From: Prevotella vespertina
GTDB lineage: Bacteria; Bacteroidota; Bacteroidia; Bacteroidales; Bacteroidaceae
Length of the DNA: 47,482 nucleotides
Assembly (NCBI RefSeq): GCF_009728485.1
Contig: NZ_VVIQ01000017.1
Location: 1 to 47,482, forward strand
Direction: 5' to 3'
Shown here piece by piece: positions 36,715 through 44,147 of the stretch. The notes beneath the pieces were generated by a model. The model had not been told where the DNA came from. It ran no database searches and was given only the letters and a program-made list of their open reading frames with translations. The position numbers and the translations under genes are program-made. Numbering within the stretch: position 1 is the stretch's first letter; every line of letters begins with the position of its first letter.

Positions 36715-36722
36715 TACTTTTG
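36715..36722 (+). promoter_or_regulatory. -7 promoter element of mlaE
   Basis: TACTTTTG matches TAnnTTTG. It overlaps the first possible in-frame ATG of the mlaE frame (36710), so translation must begin downstream, at 36749. No -33 match is seen. Confidence 0.65.
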
Positions 36723-36748
36723 TAGCCACAAAACTAAATAAGAGAATC

Positions 36749-37495
36749 ATGCTTATCATTAAGTGGCTGAATACATTCGGTAATTATCTTATGCTGATGG
36801 GACGCTCATTAAGTCGCCCGGAACGCATGAGGATGTTTTTTAAAAGATATCTTAAAGAGATGTCACAACTAGGTGTCGATTCTATAGGAATCGTGTTGCT
36901 CATCTCGTTCTTTATAGGAGCTGTGATTTGTATTCAGATAAAACTCAACGTACAAAGTGCTTGGATGCCTCATTGGGTATCTGGTTATGTAACGCGCGAG
37001 ATTATGCTCTTGGAGTTCTCGAGTAGTATCATGTGTTTGATATTATCGGGTAAGGTTGGCTCAAATATAGCCTCTGAGCTTGGCACCATGCGTGTGACTC
37101 AGCAAATAGACGCCCTTGAGATTATGGGAATCAACTCCGCCAGCTATCTGATATTACCAAAGATTCTCGGTTTGATGACCATCATGCCATTCCTCGTAAT
37201 ATTCTCTGCTGCAACGGGTATCATCGGAGCTTATGCCACAGCCTACTTCGCACATATCATCACACCAGTAGATCTCACCGCTGGATTGCAGCATGATTTT
37301 AATCCGTGGTTTATGTGGATGAGTATTATTAAGGGCTTCTTCTTTGCCTTCATTATCTCAAGTGTATCGTCTTACATGGGCTACACCGTGAAGGGCGGAA
37401 GTGTCGAAGTGGGCAAAGCATCCACTGATGCCGTAGTCTGCTCTAGCGTTTTGATTCTCTTTAGCGATGTGTTCCTAACGCAGATGTTGAGTTAG
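36749..37495 (+). CDS. mlaE: MlaE-type phospholipid ABC transporter permease
   Basis: A 248-residue inner-membrane permease of the MlaE/Ttg2B family, which moves phospholipids between the membranes to keep outer-membrane lipid asymmetry. Several hydrophobic segments are visible (about 50-70, 95-112, 145-175, 195-215 and 225-245). The conserved core reads VGSNIASELGTMRVTQQIDALEIMGINS (in two parts), where the family EALxxMG motif appears as DALEIMG. I chose the ATG at 36749 because a promoter element overlaps the earlier one at 36710. The ATPase mlaF follows after 181 bases that contain two GC-rich palindromic elements. MlaD is not nearby. Confidence 0.92.
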   Translation: MLIIKWLNTFGNYLMLMGRSLSRPERMRMFFKRYLKEMSQLGVDSIGIVLLISFFIGAVICIQIKLNVQSAWMPHWVSGYVTREIMLLEFSSSIMCLILSGKVGSNIASELGTMRVTQQIDALEIMGINSASYLILPKILGLMTIMPFLVIFSAATGIIGAYATAYFAHIITPVDLTAGLQHDFNPWFMWMSIIKGFFFAFIISSVSSYMGYTVKGGSVEVGKASTDAVVCSSVLILFSDVFLTQMLS

Positions 37496-37510
37496 AAAAA
37501 GACTTCCCAC

Positions 37511-37530
37511 AGCCCTTCCAAGGAAGGGAG
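37511..37530. repeat. GC-rich palindromic mini-element (short inverted copy)
   Basis: CCCTTCC-AA-GGAAGGG (37513-37528) lies in the context AGCCC...GGGAGTAT, which matches the reverse complement of the element at 37639-37668. It is just after the mlaE stop. Confidence 0.7.
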
Positions 37531-37638
37531 TATCTAACGAAAGCTAGTTAGAAACGGCAGGGAAAACTTTTCATATAGTATCATTAAGAATAAGAAAACT
37601 AACAATTCTCCCACATCCCACTCTTAGTATATGGGACT

Positions 37639-37668
37639 CCCCTCCTTTCGGAGGGGCTGGAGGAGGCT
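37639..37668. repeat. GC-rich palindromic mini-element (copy B)
   Basis: CCCCTCC-TTTC-GGAGGGG (37639-37656) is followed by CTGGAGGAGGCT. The stem is identical to copy A at 7373-7390 and the flank is nearly the same. It ends only eight bases before the mlaF ATG, so in mRNA the hairpin would lie close to the ribosome-binding region. Confidence 0.85.
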
Positions 37669-37676
37669 CCTCTACT

Positions 37677-38441
37677 ATGATTGAAGTAAAACATCTATTC
37701 AAGTCATTCGGTGACAAAGAAGTGCTGAAGGACATTAATACAGTCTTTGAAGATGGTAAGACGAATCTCATCATCGGACAAAGTGGTGCGGGAAAGACCG
37801 TGCTCATGCGCTCTCTGACGGGACTCATAGAACCCACAAAGGGCGAAGTCTTATATGACGGACGCAACTTTGTGAATATGACAAAGAAGGAGAAGATACT
37901 CATGAGGCGTGAGATGGGTATGATATTCCAGGGTGCTGCGCTCTTTGACTCGCTCACCGTGCTAGAGAATGTACGCTTCCCACTAGATATGTTCTCGGAT
38001 ATGTCGGCTACTGAACGCGACAAAAGGGCACTAGAATGTCTAGAGAGAGTGAATCTATCAGGCGCAGAACAGAAGTTTCCGGGTGAAATCTCAGGAGGTA
38101 TGCAGAAGCGTGTTGCCATAGCAAGAGCCATCGTTATGAACCCGAAATACCTCTTCTGTGATGAGCCGAACTCTGGACTCGACCCTAAGACTTCCCTTGT
38201 CATAGACGAACTATTAACGAGTATCACTCGAGAGTTTAATATGACGACCATCATCAACACGCATGATATGAACTCCGTGATGGGTATTGGCGAGAATATA
38301 GTATTCATTGCAGACGGTAGGAAGGAGTGGCAAGGCGATAAAGATTCTGTCATCTCATCACATAATAAGAAACTGAACGACCTTGTCTTCGCATCGGATC
38401 TCTTCAAGAAGGTGAAGAGCATTGAGCTATCCGCAGAGTAA
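37677..38441 (+). CDS. mlaF: MlaF-type phospholipid ABC transporter ATPase
   Basis: A 254-residue ABC ATPase paired with MlaE. Walker A is GQSGAGKT at 34-41; the signature reads EISGGMQKRVAIARA at about 140-154, with SGGM as usual in this family; Walker B is LFCDEPNSGLDP at about 161-172. Sequence and partner gene identify it as the Mla/Ttg2A type rather than an amino-acid importer. A GC-rich hairpin ends eight bases before its ATG and could affect translation. The transcript ends at the 38551 hairpin, whose right arm is also the first unit of a tandem array. Confidence 0.93.
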   Translation: MIEVKHLFKSFGDKEVLKDINTVFEDGKTNLIIGQSGAGKTVLMRSLTGLIEPTKGEVLYDGRNFVNMTKKEKILMRREMGMIFQGAALFDSLTVLENVRFPLDMFSDMSATERDKRALECLERVNLSGAEQKFPGEISGGMQKRVAIARAIVMNPKYLFCDEPNSGLDPKTSLVIDELLTSITREFNMTTIINTHDMNSVMGIGENIVFIADGRKEWQGDKDSVISSHNKKLNDLVFASDLFKKVKSIELSAE

Positions 38442-38550
38442 ATAGCACTTCATAGGATTATATAGGAGGGCAGCACCTACCCAAAGTTCGCTGGCGGGCA
38501 TAGCCTTCTAAAAGAAGAAATAACATCAATAACCCATCCGAAAGGATAAG

Positions 38551-38600
38551 CAGGGAAAACGAAATACGCGCGTATTGCCTTTCGTTTTCCCTGTTTTTCG
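38551..38600 (+). terminator. Rho-independent terminator of mlaF
   Basis: A perfect 14-bp stem pairs CAGGGAAAACGAAA (38551-38564) with TTTCGTTTTCCCTG (38580-38593), followed by TTTTTCG. The right arm coincides with the first unit of the 22-bp array starting at 38578. Confidence 0.93.
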
Positions 38601-38775
38601 TTTGTCTCCTGGCGTATTTTACACTAGTCTCTAGCCTATTCGCCATCATTCGCCAGCGTATCTCTTATTGCTTACAAGCCTATCCCACATTGTTTTCTAA
38701 CGCATTCCGCATTAGTTCCCAACCTATTCCGCATTGTTTTCCTGCGTGTTCTGCATTGTTTTTGAACGTATCTAA
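38578..38775. repeat. Tandem array, nine units of exactly 22 bp (CATTGTTTTC type)
   Basis: Units begin at 38578, 38600, 38622, 38644, 38666, 38688, 38710, 38732 and 38754 with no insertion or deletion between any pair. The best-conserved units begin CATTGTTTTC or CATTAGTTCC and continue NARC-S-TATTCYG; the outer units have drifted strongly but keep phase. No frame is open across it. It lies between the convergent mlaF and lipoprotein genes. Confidence 0.92.
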
Positions 38776-38780
38776 TCGTA

Positions 38781-38863
38781 TTATCTAAGTGTGATAAAGT
38801 TTTATCACGCTTAGATAATTAATTATCAAACTTAGATAATACTTTATCACACTTAGATAATAT
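38781..38863. repeat. Second array, three 21-bp units plus one inverted (TTATC-N7-GATAA)
   Basis: Units starting at 38801, 38822 and 38843 are 21 bases each and contain TTATC-A-N-ACTTA-GATAAT-like dyads. A fourth copy at 38781-38800 is inverted and is the near-perfect reverse complement of the unit at 38843. It directly follows the 22-bp array. The stretch 38864-39063 after it contains nothing I can identify. Confidence 0.88.
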
Positions 38864-39063
38864 AAAAACATACGTGTTCCACAAATGCGAGATACGCACG
38901 CAAATAAAATAAGATACGTATGAATTGAATACGAAATCAGCATAGGATCGCAAGAACATAGGCGTCTAACGCAGACAAAAAGTGGATATTGCTGTGCGAA
39001 ATCTAGGGTAAAATCAGGATGAGGCAAGTGTGTTAGGGAGTCACCACCCGTATGAAGGAGCAT

Positions 39064-39095
39064 AAAAAAGAGGATATACTTGCCAGTATATCCTC
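39064..39095 (-). terminator. Terminator of the der-lipoprotein transcript
   Basis: A perfect 11-bp stem pairs GAGGATATACT (39070-39080) with AGTATATCCTC (39085-39095) around the loop TGCC. On the minus strand it runs into TCTTTTTTATG. It is 22 bases beyond the lipoprotein stop. Confidence 0.92.
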
Positions 39096-39116
39096 ATTTA
39101 TAAGATAATAAGACGA

Positions 39117-39527
39117 TTATCTAAGAATCCATTTCCCACGCTCTTTCACCATCGGCACAACCACTTGTTCTGTGGTTTTGTCACCATAATGGAAGAGGAG
39201 GAATACGCTAGCTGTGTTATCCTTAGCAGAGAAGTTGGATGCACCTAAGGATATGGAATCGATACCATGATGCAGACTATCTTGCTGAGTCACAAACTGC
39301 TTAAGATTGAGCAATAGCTGCTTTCTGTAGCCATCAGGCAGGTTATTGGTGCGATTCTCATTATTGAGGAACGCCTCGTAATCGCCTTTTAGGAGTTGCT
39401 CATAATAGTCTTTTGCCGCTTTGGCTGCTAGCTTTCCTTGATCAATATCCTGTTTCTTCCCGCCGCAAGCTGCTAATAGTAACGTTACGACAATGAGAAG
39501 ACATGATGAAACCTGCTTCATTGACAT
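39117..39527 (-). CDS. Small lipoprotein, NTF2-like (DUF4878-type)
   Basis: A 136-residue lipoprotein. The leader MSMKQVSSCLLIVVTLLLAAC carries a lipobox LLAAC with the acylated C21; starting at M3 is equally possible. After GGKKQD the mature part is about 110 residues with a pattern typical of small NTF2-like proteins: helices KAAKDYYEQLLKGDYEAFLN, then beta strands ending VVVPMVKERGKWILR, like the DUF4878 family. The absence of an acidic export signal after the cysteine (GGKKQD is mixed) suggests a periplasmic location, but this is weak. It follows der by 13 bases and shares its transcript. Function unknown. Confidence 0.82.
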   Translation of the reverse strand: MSMKQVSSCLLIVVTLLLAACGGKKQDIDQGKLAAKAAKDYYEQLLKGDYEAFLNNENRTNNLPDGYRKQLLLNLKQFVTQQDSLHHGIDSISLGASNFSAKDNTASVFLLFHYGDKTTEQVVVPMVKERGKWILR

Positions 39528-39540
39528 AGACTACTTATCA

Positions 39541-40854
39541 TTACTTTTGACGAATAAATACATTTATGGGGCAACCATGTAGGTTCCAATTCTCACGTAA
39601 CTTATTTTCTAAGAATCGACGATATTGCTCCTTAACATATTGTGGGAGATTCGCATAGAAGACAAAGGATGGGATTTGCGTGTTCGGCAGTTGTGAACAA
39701 TACTTTATCTTGATATACTTACCCTTGACTGACTGCGGTGGAGTAGCCTCAATGATAGGCAACATGACCTCATTCAATTTGGTTGTACCTATGTGAGCCT
39801 TACGATTCTGATACACCTCCTTAGCGGTCTCTAACACCTTAAAGATGCGCTGCTTGGTGAGAGCTGATGCGAAGATAATTGGGAAGTCAACGAATGGTGC
39901 CATACGACTACGGATTGCATTGACGAAGGTGTCGATAACCTTTTGGTTCTTATCTGGCACCAAGTCCCACTTATTGACCACAACAACCAAACTCTTATTA
40001 TTACGCTGGATCAGTTGGAAGATATTCATGTCTTGCGACTCAATACCACGTGTGGCATCCAACATAAGAATACATACATCGGCATTCTCAATGCTTCGGA
40101 TGGAACGCATTACGCTATAGAACTCTAGGTCTTCTGTTACCTTATTCTTACGACGGATACCCGCAGTATCTACAAGATAGAAGTCGAAACCGAACTTTGT
40201 ATAGCGTGTATAAATACTATCACGTGTGGTTCCTGCTATCTCTGTCACAATGTTACGATCCTCACCAATGAAGGCATTAATGATACTTGACTTGCCTGCA
40301 TTAGGTCGACCAACGACGGCGAAACGTGGGATGTCCTGATCGATTGTCTCGTCTGGTGCGTCTTTTAACTTCTCAAGAAGTGTGTCTAGCAAGTCGCCTG
40401 TACCGCCACCTGTTGCGGCACTAATACATATAGGATCACCTAGACCGAGCTTGTAAAACTCAGCAGCCTGGTAATATTCGCCGCTATTATCCACCTTATT
40501 AGCAACGAGCAATACGGGAAGTTTCGTGCGACGAAGAATCATTGCAACATCTTCATCCCAATCAGTAACACCCGTCTCAGTATCCACTAAGAACAGGACG
40601 AGGTCGGCCTCTTCCGTAGCAACGAGTACTTGCTTACGGATTGCATCCTCAAATACATCATCCGATTTAACAACCCATCCGCCCGTATCAACAACGGAAA
40701 ACTCGCGTCCATTCCACTGACACTTACCATACTGACGGTCGCGTGTTGTGCCTGCCGTGTCGCTCACAATAGCATGACGAGTTTGAGTCAAACGATTAAA
40801 AAGAGTGGACTTACCAACGTTAGGGCGTCCCACAATAGCTACTAAATTTGCCAT
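39541..40854 (-). CDS. der: Ribosome-associated GTPase Der (EngA)
   Basis: A 437-residue GTPase with two G domains in tandem, needed for 50S ribosome assembly. The first P-loop GRPNVGKS is at 9-16 with DTAGTTRD following. The second P-loop GRPNAGKSS lies near 183-191, with DTAGIRRK near 227. NKVD and NKWD are the base-recognition motifs of the two domains. The C-terminal KH-like domain fills the last 90 residues. Length is typical for the family. It belongs to the yceD-rpmF-fabH-era-der group of ribosome and lipid genes, and is followed at 13 bases by a lipoprotein gene. Confidence 0.97.
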   Translation of the reverse strand: MANLVAIVGRPNVGKSTLFNRLTQTRHAIVSDTAGTTRDRQYGKCQWNGREFSVVDTGGWVVKSDDVFEDAIRKQVLVATEEADLVLFLVDTETGVTDWDEDVAMILRRTKLPVLLVANKVDNSGEYYQAAEFYKLGLGDPICISAATGGGTGDLLDTLLEKLKDAPDETIDQDIPRFAVVGRPNAGKSSIINAFIGEDRNIVTEIAGTTRDSIYTRYTKFGFDFYLVDTAGIRRKNKVTEDLEFYSVMRSIRSIENADVCILMLDATRGIESQDMNIFQLIQRNNKSLVVVVNKWDLVPDKNQKVIDTFVNAIRSRMAPFVDFPIIFASALTKQRIFKVLETAKEVYQNRKAHIGTTKLNEVMLPIIEATPPQSVKGKYIKIKYCSQLPNTQIPSFVFYANLPQYVKEQYRRFLENKLRENWNLHGCPINVFIRQK

Positions 40855-40939
40855 TAATATTGGTCTTTTCCCTCCTCATAACTCAGCTCTAACACTGATA
40901 AATAAATTATGAAAAGGCGCCGGATGTGGTCAGGCATCC

Positions 40940-41040
40940 GATGAATATTTGCCGAGGATGACCATTCCCCAGCCCTCACATTGTGTGAGAGTGTACCCTA
41001 CTAAGCAGTCAGGGCGATTGTCTTCTTATTGTCAAAGGGG
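40940..41040. other. Era-der intergenic region with small hairpin
   Basis: CTCACA-TTG-TGTGAG (40976-40990) is a 6-bp palindromic hairpin in an otherwise featureless stretch. No promoter for der is evident. The whole 304-base gap between era and der has no gene; its right part is the nine-base repeat described separately. Confidence 0.5.
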
Positions 41041-41041
41041 G

Positions 41042-41117
41042 GCTATTAGCCTAATTGAGCCTATTAGCCTAATTGGGTCTATTAGCCTTATTAGACTGAT
41101 TAGCTCAATAACCTTAT
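41042..41117. repeat. Nine-base tandem repeat (ATTAGCCTA type)
   Basis: About eight consecutive units of nine bases follow the pattern ATTAGCCTA, ATTGAGCCT, ATTAGCCTA, ATTGGGTCT, ATTAGCCTT, ATTAGACTG and so on. Alternate units are more alike, giving an 18-base sub-period (CTATTAG at 41043, 41061 and 41079). Nine is a multiple of three, so one frame stays open, but there is no start context or continuation. A degenerate GC-rich element (CCCCCTT...GAGGGGGC, 41130-41156) follows. Confidence 0.85.
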
Positions 41118-41158
41118 TCCCCCATCTCTCCCCCTTCCACAGGAGTTAGAGGGGGCTT

Positions 41159-42040
41159 TTACTCTGGATTATAACCAAAGTTATTCAATTCCTTCTGAGA
41201 GTTACGCCAATCCTTATCAACCTTAACAAAGGTTTCTAGGAATACTTTCTTATCAAAGAAACGCTCGAGACTCTTTCGTGCTTCTGTTGAGACTTTCTTC
41301 AGTGCCATACCCTGATGACCGATGATTATACCCTTCTGACTGCTACGTTCCACATAAATGATAGCATTGATATGAATCTGTCGATCGTCTTCCTTAAAAC
41401 GCTCAACAACAACCTCAACAGAGTAAGGTACCTCCTTATCATAGTAACGGAGTATCTTCTCACGGATAATCTCCGACACAAAGAATCGGGCTGGCTTGTC
41501 CGTTAATTGGTCTTTGTCAAAAAACGCAGGACTATCTGGTAACAACTCATGAATACGCTTCATTAAGATGTCTGTACCAAACTTATTCTTTGCAGAAATA
41601 GGGAGTATTTCAGCATTCGGGAGTAACTTATGCCACCGCCCCACGAGGTCGCCAAGTTTCTTCTGGTCGCTCTCATCGATCTTGTTAATAAGCAGAATGA
41701 CAGGGATTGTCATCTTTGAGACTTTCTCCAGGAAGTCCATATTCTTCTCTGGGTCTTCAACAACATCTGTCACATAGAGTAGGATGTCAGCGTCAGCTAA
41801 GGCTGATTCAGAAAACTGAAGCATCATCTCCTGCATCTTATAATTTGGCTTCAATACACCTGGCGTATCAGAGAACACAATCTGAGAATCATCCGTATTA
41901 ACAATTCCCATAATGCGGTGACGTGTTGTCTGTGCCTTAAAGGTAGCAATACTAAGTTTCTCACCAACGAGCTGATTCATTAGTGTGCTCTTACCAACGT
42001 TCGGGTTGCCAACAATGTTTACGAATCCTGCTTTGTGCAT
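41159..42040 (-). CDS. era: GTPase Era
   Basis: A 293-residue GTPase that binds the 3' end of 16S rRNA during 30S maturation. The P-loop GNPNVGKST is at 11-19, the G3 motif DTPG is near 58-61, and the G4 motif NKID is near 118-121. The C-terminal KH domain contains IIGHQGMALKKVSTEARKS near 235-253. Length and order match the family (E. coli 301). It lies 186 bases after fabH with a terminator between, so it may be separately controlled, and precedes der. Confidence 0.97.
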   Translation of the reverse strand: MHKAGFVNIVGNPNVGKSTLMNQLVGEKLSIATFKAQTTRHRIMGIVNTDDSQIVFSDTPGVLKPNYKMQEMMLQFSESALADADILLYVTDVVEDPEKNMDFLEKVSKMTIPVILLINKIDESDQKKLGDLVGRWHKLLPNAEILPISAKNKFGTDILMKRIHELLPDSPAFFDKDQLTDKPARFFVSEIIREKILRYYDKEVPYSVEVVVERFKEDDRQIHINAIIYVERSSQKGIIIGHQGMALKKVSTEARKSLERFFDKKVFLETFVKVDKDWRNSQKELNNFGYNPE

Positions 42041-42162
42041 AATTGATATCTACCTCCTTTCTATGGGATAGTTGCGAAATATTTCATTAATATGCGAGGC
42101 TTTTAAAAGTAGAGAGTACATTAGGATTAACGCTCTTCACTCCCTAAGCCCATTAACTCCTA

Positions 42163-42206
42163 AAAAAAACGCATCAATCTTATAGGAAAAGAAAGATGCG
42201 TTTTTA
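42163..42206 (-). terminator. Terminator after fabH
   Basis: The stem AAAAACGCATC pairs with GATGCGTTTTT (right arm ends at 42205) around a loop of about 19 bases that itself has weak pairing. On the minus strand the left arm ends in GCGTTTTTTTT. It separates fabH from era within an otherwise operon-like run. Confidence 0.85.
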
Positions 42207-42226
42207 TTATATGATAACTTAGAGTC

Positions 42227-43246
42227 TTATTTCTTAACCGCTGCTGAATTTCCGTCGTATGCCCACTTATAATAAGAAGCACCATTTACGAAACCAGCTC
42301 CGAATGCCGTAAAGATGATGTTATCACCTTTCTTTAGCTGTGACTCAAAATCCCAAAGAACGAGAGGCATGCAGGCTGCACTGGTATTACCATATCGCTG
42401 GATATTTACCAATACCTTCTCCATTGGAACGCCAATACGCTTTGCGACTGCTTCTATGATTCGTAAGTTAGCTTGATGACAAACAACGTAATCAACGTCA
42501 TTCTGTGTCAAACCATTACGCTCAAGCAATGCTGCACAATCATCACCCATTGCTGTTACAGCATAGCGGAAAACTGTGCGACCTTCTTGATAGGTATAAT
42601 GCAAACGATGGTCTACCGTAAAACGAGATGAAGGACATACAGAACCGCCTGCCTTAACATGCAAGAAAGGAAGTCCCTTACCATCTGTGCGATGATAAGA
42701 ATCTATCAAACCGATTCCCTCCTCTTCTGTACCTTCAACCATAACAGCACCCGCACCATCACCGAAAAGCGGACATGTCGCACGATCACGATAATCAGTA
42801 ATTGACGACATCTTATCTGCACCAATAACGATAATACGCTTATGGCGACCGCTTTGAATCATGTTGCAGGCTACATCAAATGCATACATGAAACCACAGC
42901 AAGCTGCAGCAAAGTCAAATGCGAAAGCATTCTTCAAACCTAACTTACCTAATACAATTGATGCTGTAGAAGGATGAGGATAATCAGGGGTCGTAGTGGC
43001 TACAATAACAGCATCAATGCTGTCTGGATCTGCACCAGTCTTCTTCATCAGAAGCTTAGCAGCCTTTCGAGCCATATAAGAAGTACCAAGTCCCTCCTCT
43101 GTCAGGATTCTGCGCTCCTTAATACCAGTACGTGTGGTAATCCACTCATCATTGGTATCTACCATGCGCGACAATTCCTCATTGTTGAGGACATAGTCTG
43201 GCACGTAACCTGCGACACCCGTTATGATCGCATTGATTTTACTCAT
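42227..43246 (-). CDS. fabH: 3-oxoacyl-ACP synthase III (FabH)
   Basis: A 339-residue condensing enzyme that starts fatty acid synthesis by joining acyl-CoA to malonyl-ACP. The catalytic triad is C116 in AAACCGF (the second Cys, C117, takes the place of the usual Ala), H257 in CHQANLRII and N287 in GNTSAA. It begins two bases after the rpmF stop, so the two are translated together. The yceD-rpmF-fabH order is the classic link between ribosomal protein L32 and lipid synthesis. Bacteroidota often carry more than one FabH; only this one is visible here. Confidence 0.96.
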   Translation of the reverse strand: MSKINAIITGVAGYVPDYVLNNEELSRMVDTNDEWITTRTGIKERRILTEEGLGTSYMARKAAKLLMKKTGADPDSIDAVIVATTTPDYPHPSTASIVLGKLGLKNAFAFDFAAACCGFMYAFDVACNMIQSGRHKRIIVIGADKMSSITDYRDRATCPLFGDGAGAVMVEGTEEEGIGLIDSYHRTDGKGLPFLHVKAGGSVCPSSRFTVDHRLHYTYQEGRTVFRYAVTAMGDDCAALLERNGLTQNDVDYVVCHQANLRIIEAVAKRIGVPMEKVLVNIQRYGNTSAACMPLVLWDFESQLKKGDNIIFTAFGAGFVNGASYYKWAYDGNSAAVKK

Positions 43247-43248
43247 AT

Positions 43249-43434
43249 TTATTCAGCTGTTTCCTTTACGACAGCAACTTTACCACGATAGTAACCACAA
43301 GTAGGGCAAACTGTGTGGTAAACATAATAAGCACCACAATTAGGGCATACTGCCAATGTAGGAGCTACTGCCTTATCGTGAGTTCTTCTCTTGAGTGTAC
43401 GAGTCTTTGACTGTCTTCTTTTTGGATGTGCCAT
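43249..43434 (-). CDS. rpmF: Ribosomal protein L32
   Basis: A 61-residue protein of the large ribosomal subunit. It begins MAHPKRRQSKTRTLKRRTHD, the standard L32 N-terminus, and keeps both zinc-binding pairs, CPNC and CPTC, so it is the zinc-containing (C+) form. It lies 22 bases after yceD and two bases before fabH. Confidence 0.97.
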   Translation of the reverse strand: MAHPKRRQSKTRTLKRRTHDKAVAPTLAVCPNCGAYYVYHTVCPTCGYYRGKVAVVKETAE

Positions 43435-43456
43435 AATTCTTTAAACGTTTAATATA

Positions 43457-43978
43457 TTATTCTTTCAATTTTAATAGAGCTTCCCAGCGCGGATCCATTG
43501 GTGTGTCGTCTTCCTCCTGACCACTTCGGGTGGCAGAGTACTCTTCAAGAGTACGTATCATGGCAGGGTTGCATTTTCCAGGTGCATGCACATGCCTGAT
43601 AGGGATTGCGAGAGCTATGAATTCGTAGAGGTACCATGTAATATCGAGTATTCCTTCGTCCTCGGCCACCATTACAAGGTCTTCCTCTTCTGAGTTTTCT
43701 GTTCCTAATTTCACTTCGAGACGTTGTGTTGTCTCTATGGGCTGCTCCATTAAGTCAAGACAGATATCACATGGAACCATTACCACGCCTGTCTCATGGA
43801 AGTCCAGGGTAAAGAAATCATTTCCTGTACGCATAATATCCAATAAAACACGCACTTTCCCCTGACTCACTTCAGGAGCTTCAACTGCCTTAAAGTAAGT
43901 GTCATCAAGGTCAAACTCAAGGTGATTAGCACCTTCATTAAGACCTTTCAAGTCGATTTTAAGGGTTTCTAAGTCCAT
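43457..43978 (-). CDS. yceD: YceD/DUF177 family protein
   Basis: A 173-residue protein of the YceD (DUF177) family, which is linked to 23S rRNA accumulation and regularly lies next to rpmF. The family pattern is visible as VPCDICLDLMEQPIE at about 85-99, then an acidic stretch, then LDITWYLYEFIALAIPIRHVH near 130-150 and PGKCNP with the last conserved cysteine. A -7 element at 43989-43996 puts the transcript start within a few bases of the ATG, implying a very short leader. It heads the yceD-rpmF-fabH unit. Confidence 0.9.
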   Translation of the reverse strand: MDLETLKIDLKGLNEGANHLEFDLDDTYFKAVEAPEVSQGKVRVLLDIMRTGNDFFTLDFHETGVVMVPCDICLDLMEQPIETTQRLEVKLGTENSEEEDLVMVAEDEGILDITWYLYEFIALAIPIRHVHAPGKCNPAMIRTLEEYSATRSGQEEDDTPMDPRWEALLKLKE

Positions 43979-43988
43979 AATCAGGTTG

Positions 43989-43996
43989 CAAAGTTA
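43989..43996 (-). promoter_or_regulatory. -7 promoter element of yceD-rpmF-fabH
   Basis: TAACTTTG on the minus strand fits TAnnTTTG; TTTG occurs 22 bases upstream, slightly longer than usual. The transcript would begin about four bases before the yceD ATG, so it is nearly leaderless. Confidence 0.65.
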
Positions 43997-44147
43997 CGAA
44001 TATTTTTCTGATTATAAGCAAATTATAAGTAAAAAAGTAAACGTAGATAAGAGTAACGCCTCATAGAAAGGATATACACTTTATCGCTAATATCTAGCTA
44101 TAATAGCATTATAGAAGTCACACGTCTAAATATTAAAAGAGGATTTC

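Noticed and set aside
38785..39063. Minus-strand open frame ending in repeats of the form YYLSVIK/NYLSVIK
   Set aside because: The seven-residue repeat is just the translation of the 21-bp DNA repeat; no start context or family similarity.
44098..44114. CTATAAT-AGC-ATTATAG hairpin downstream of the histidine kinase
   Set aside because: The stem is only seven AT-rich pairs and is not followed by a T-run, so I did not call a terminator.
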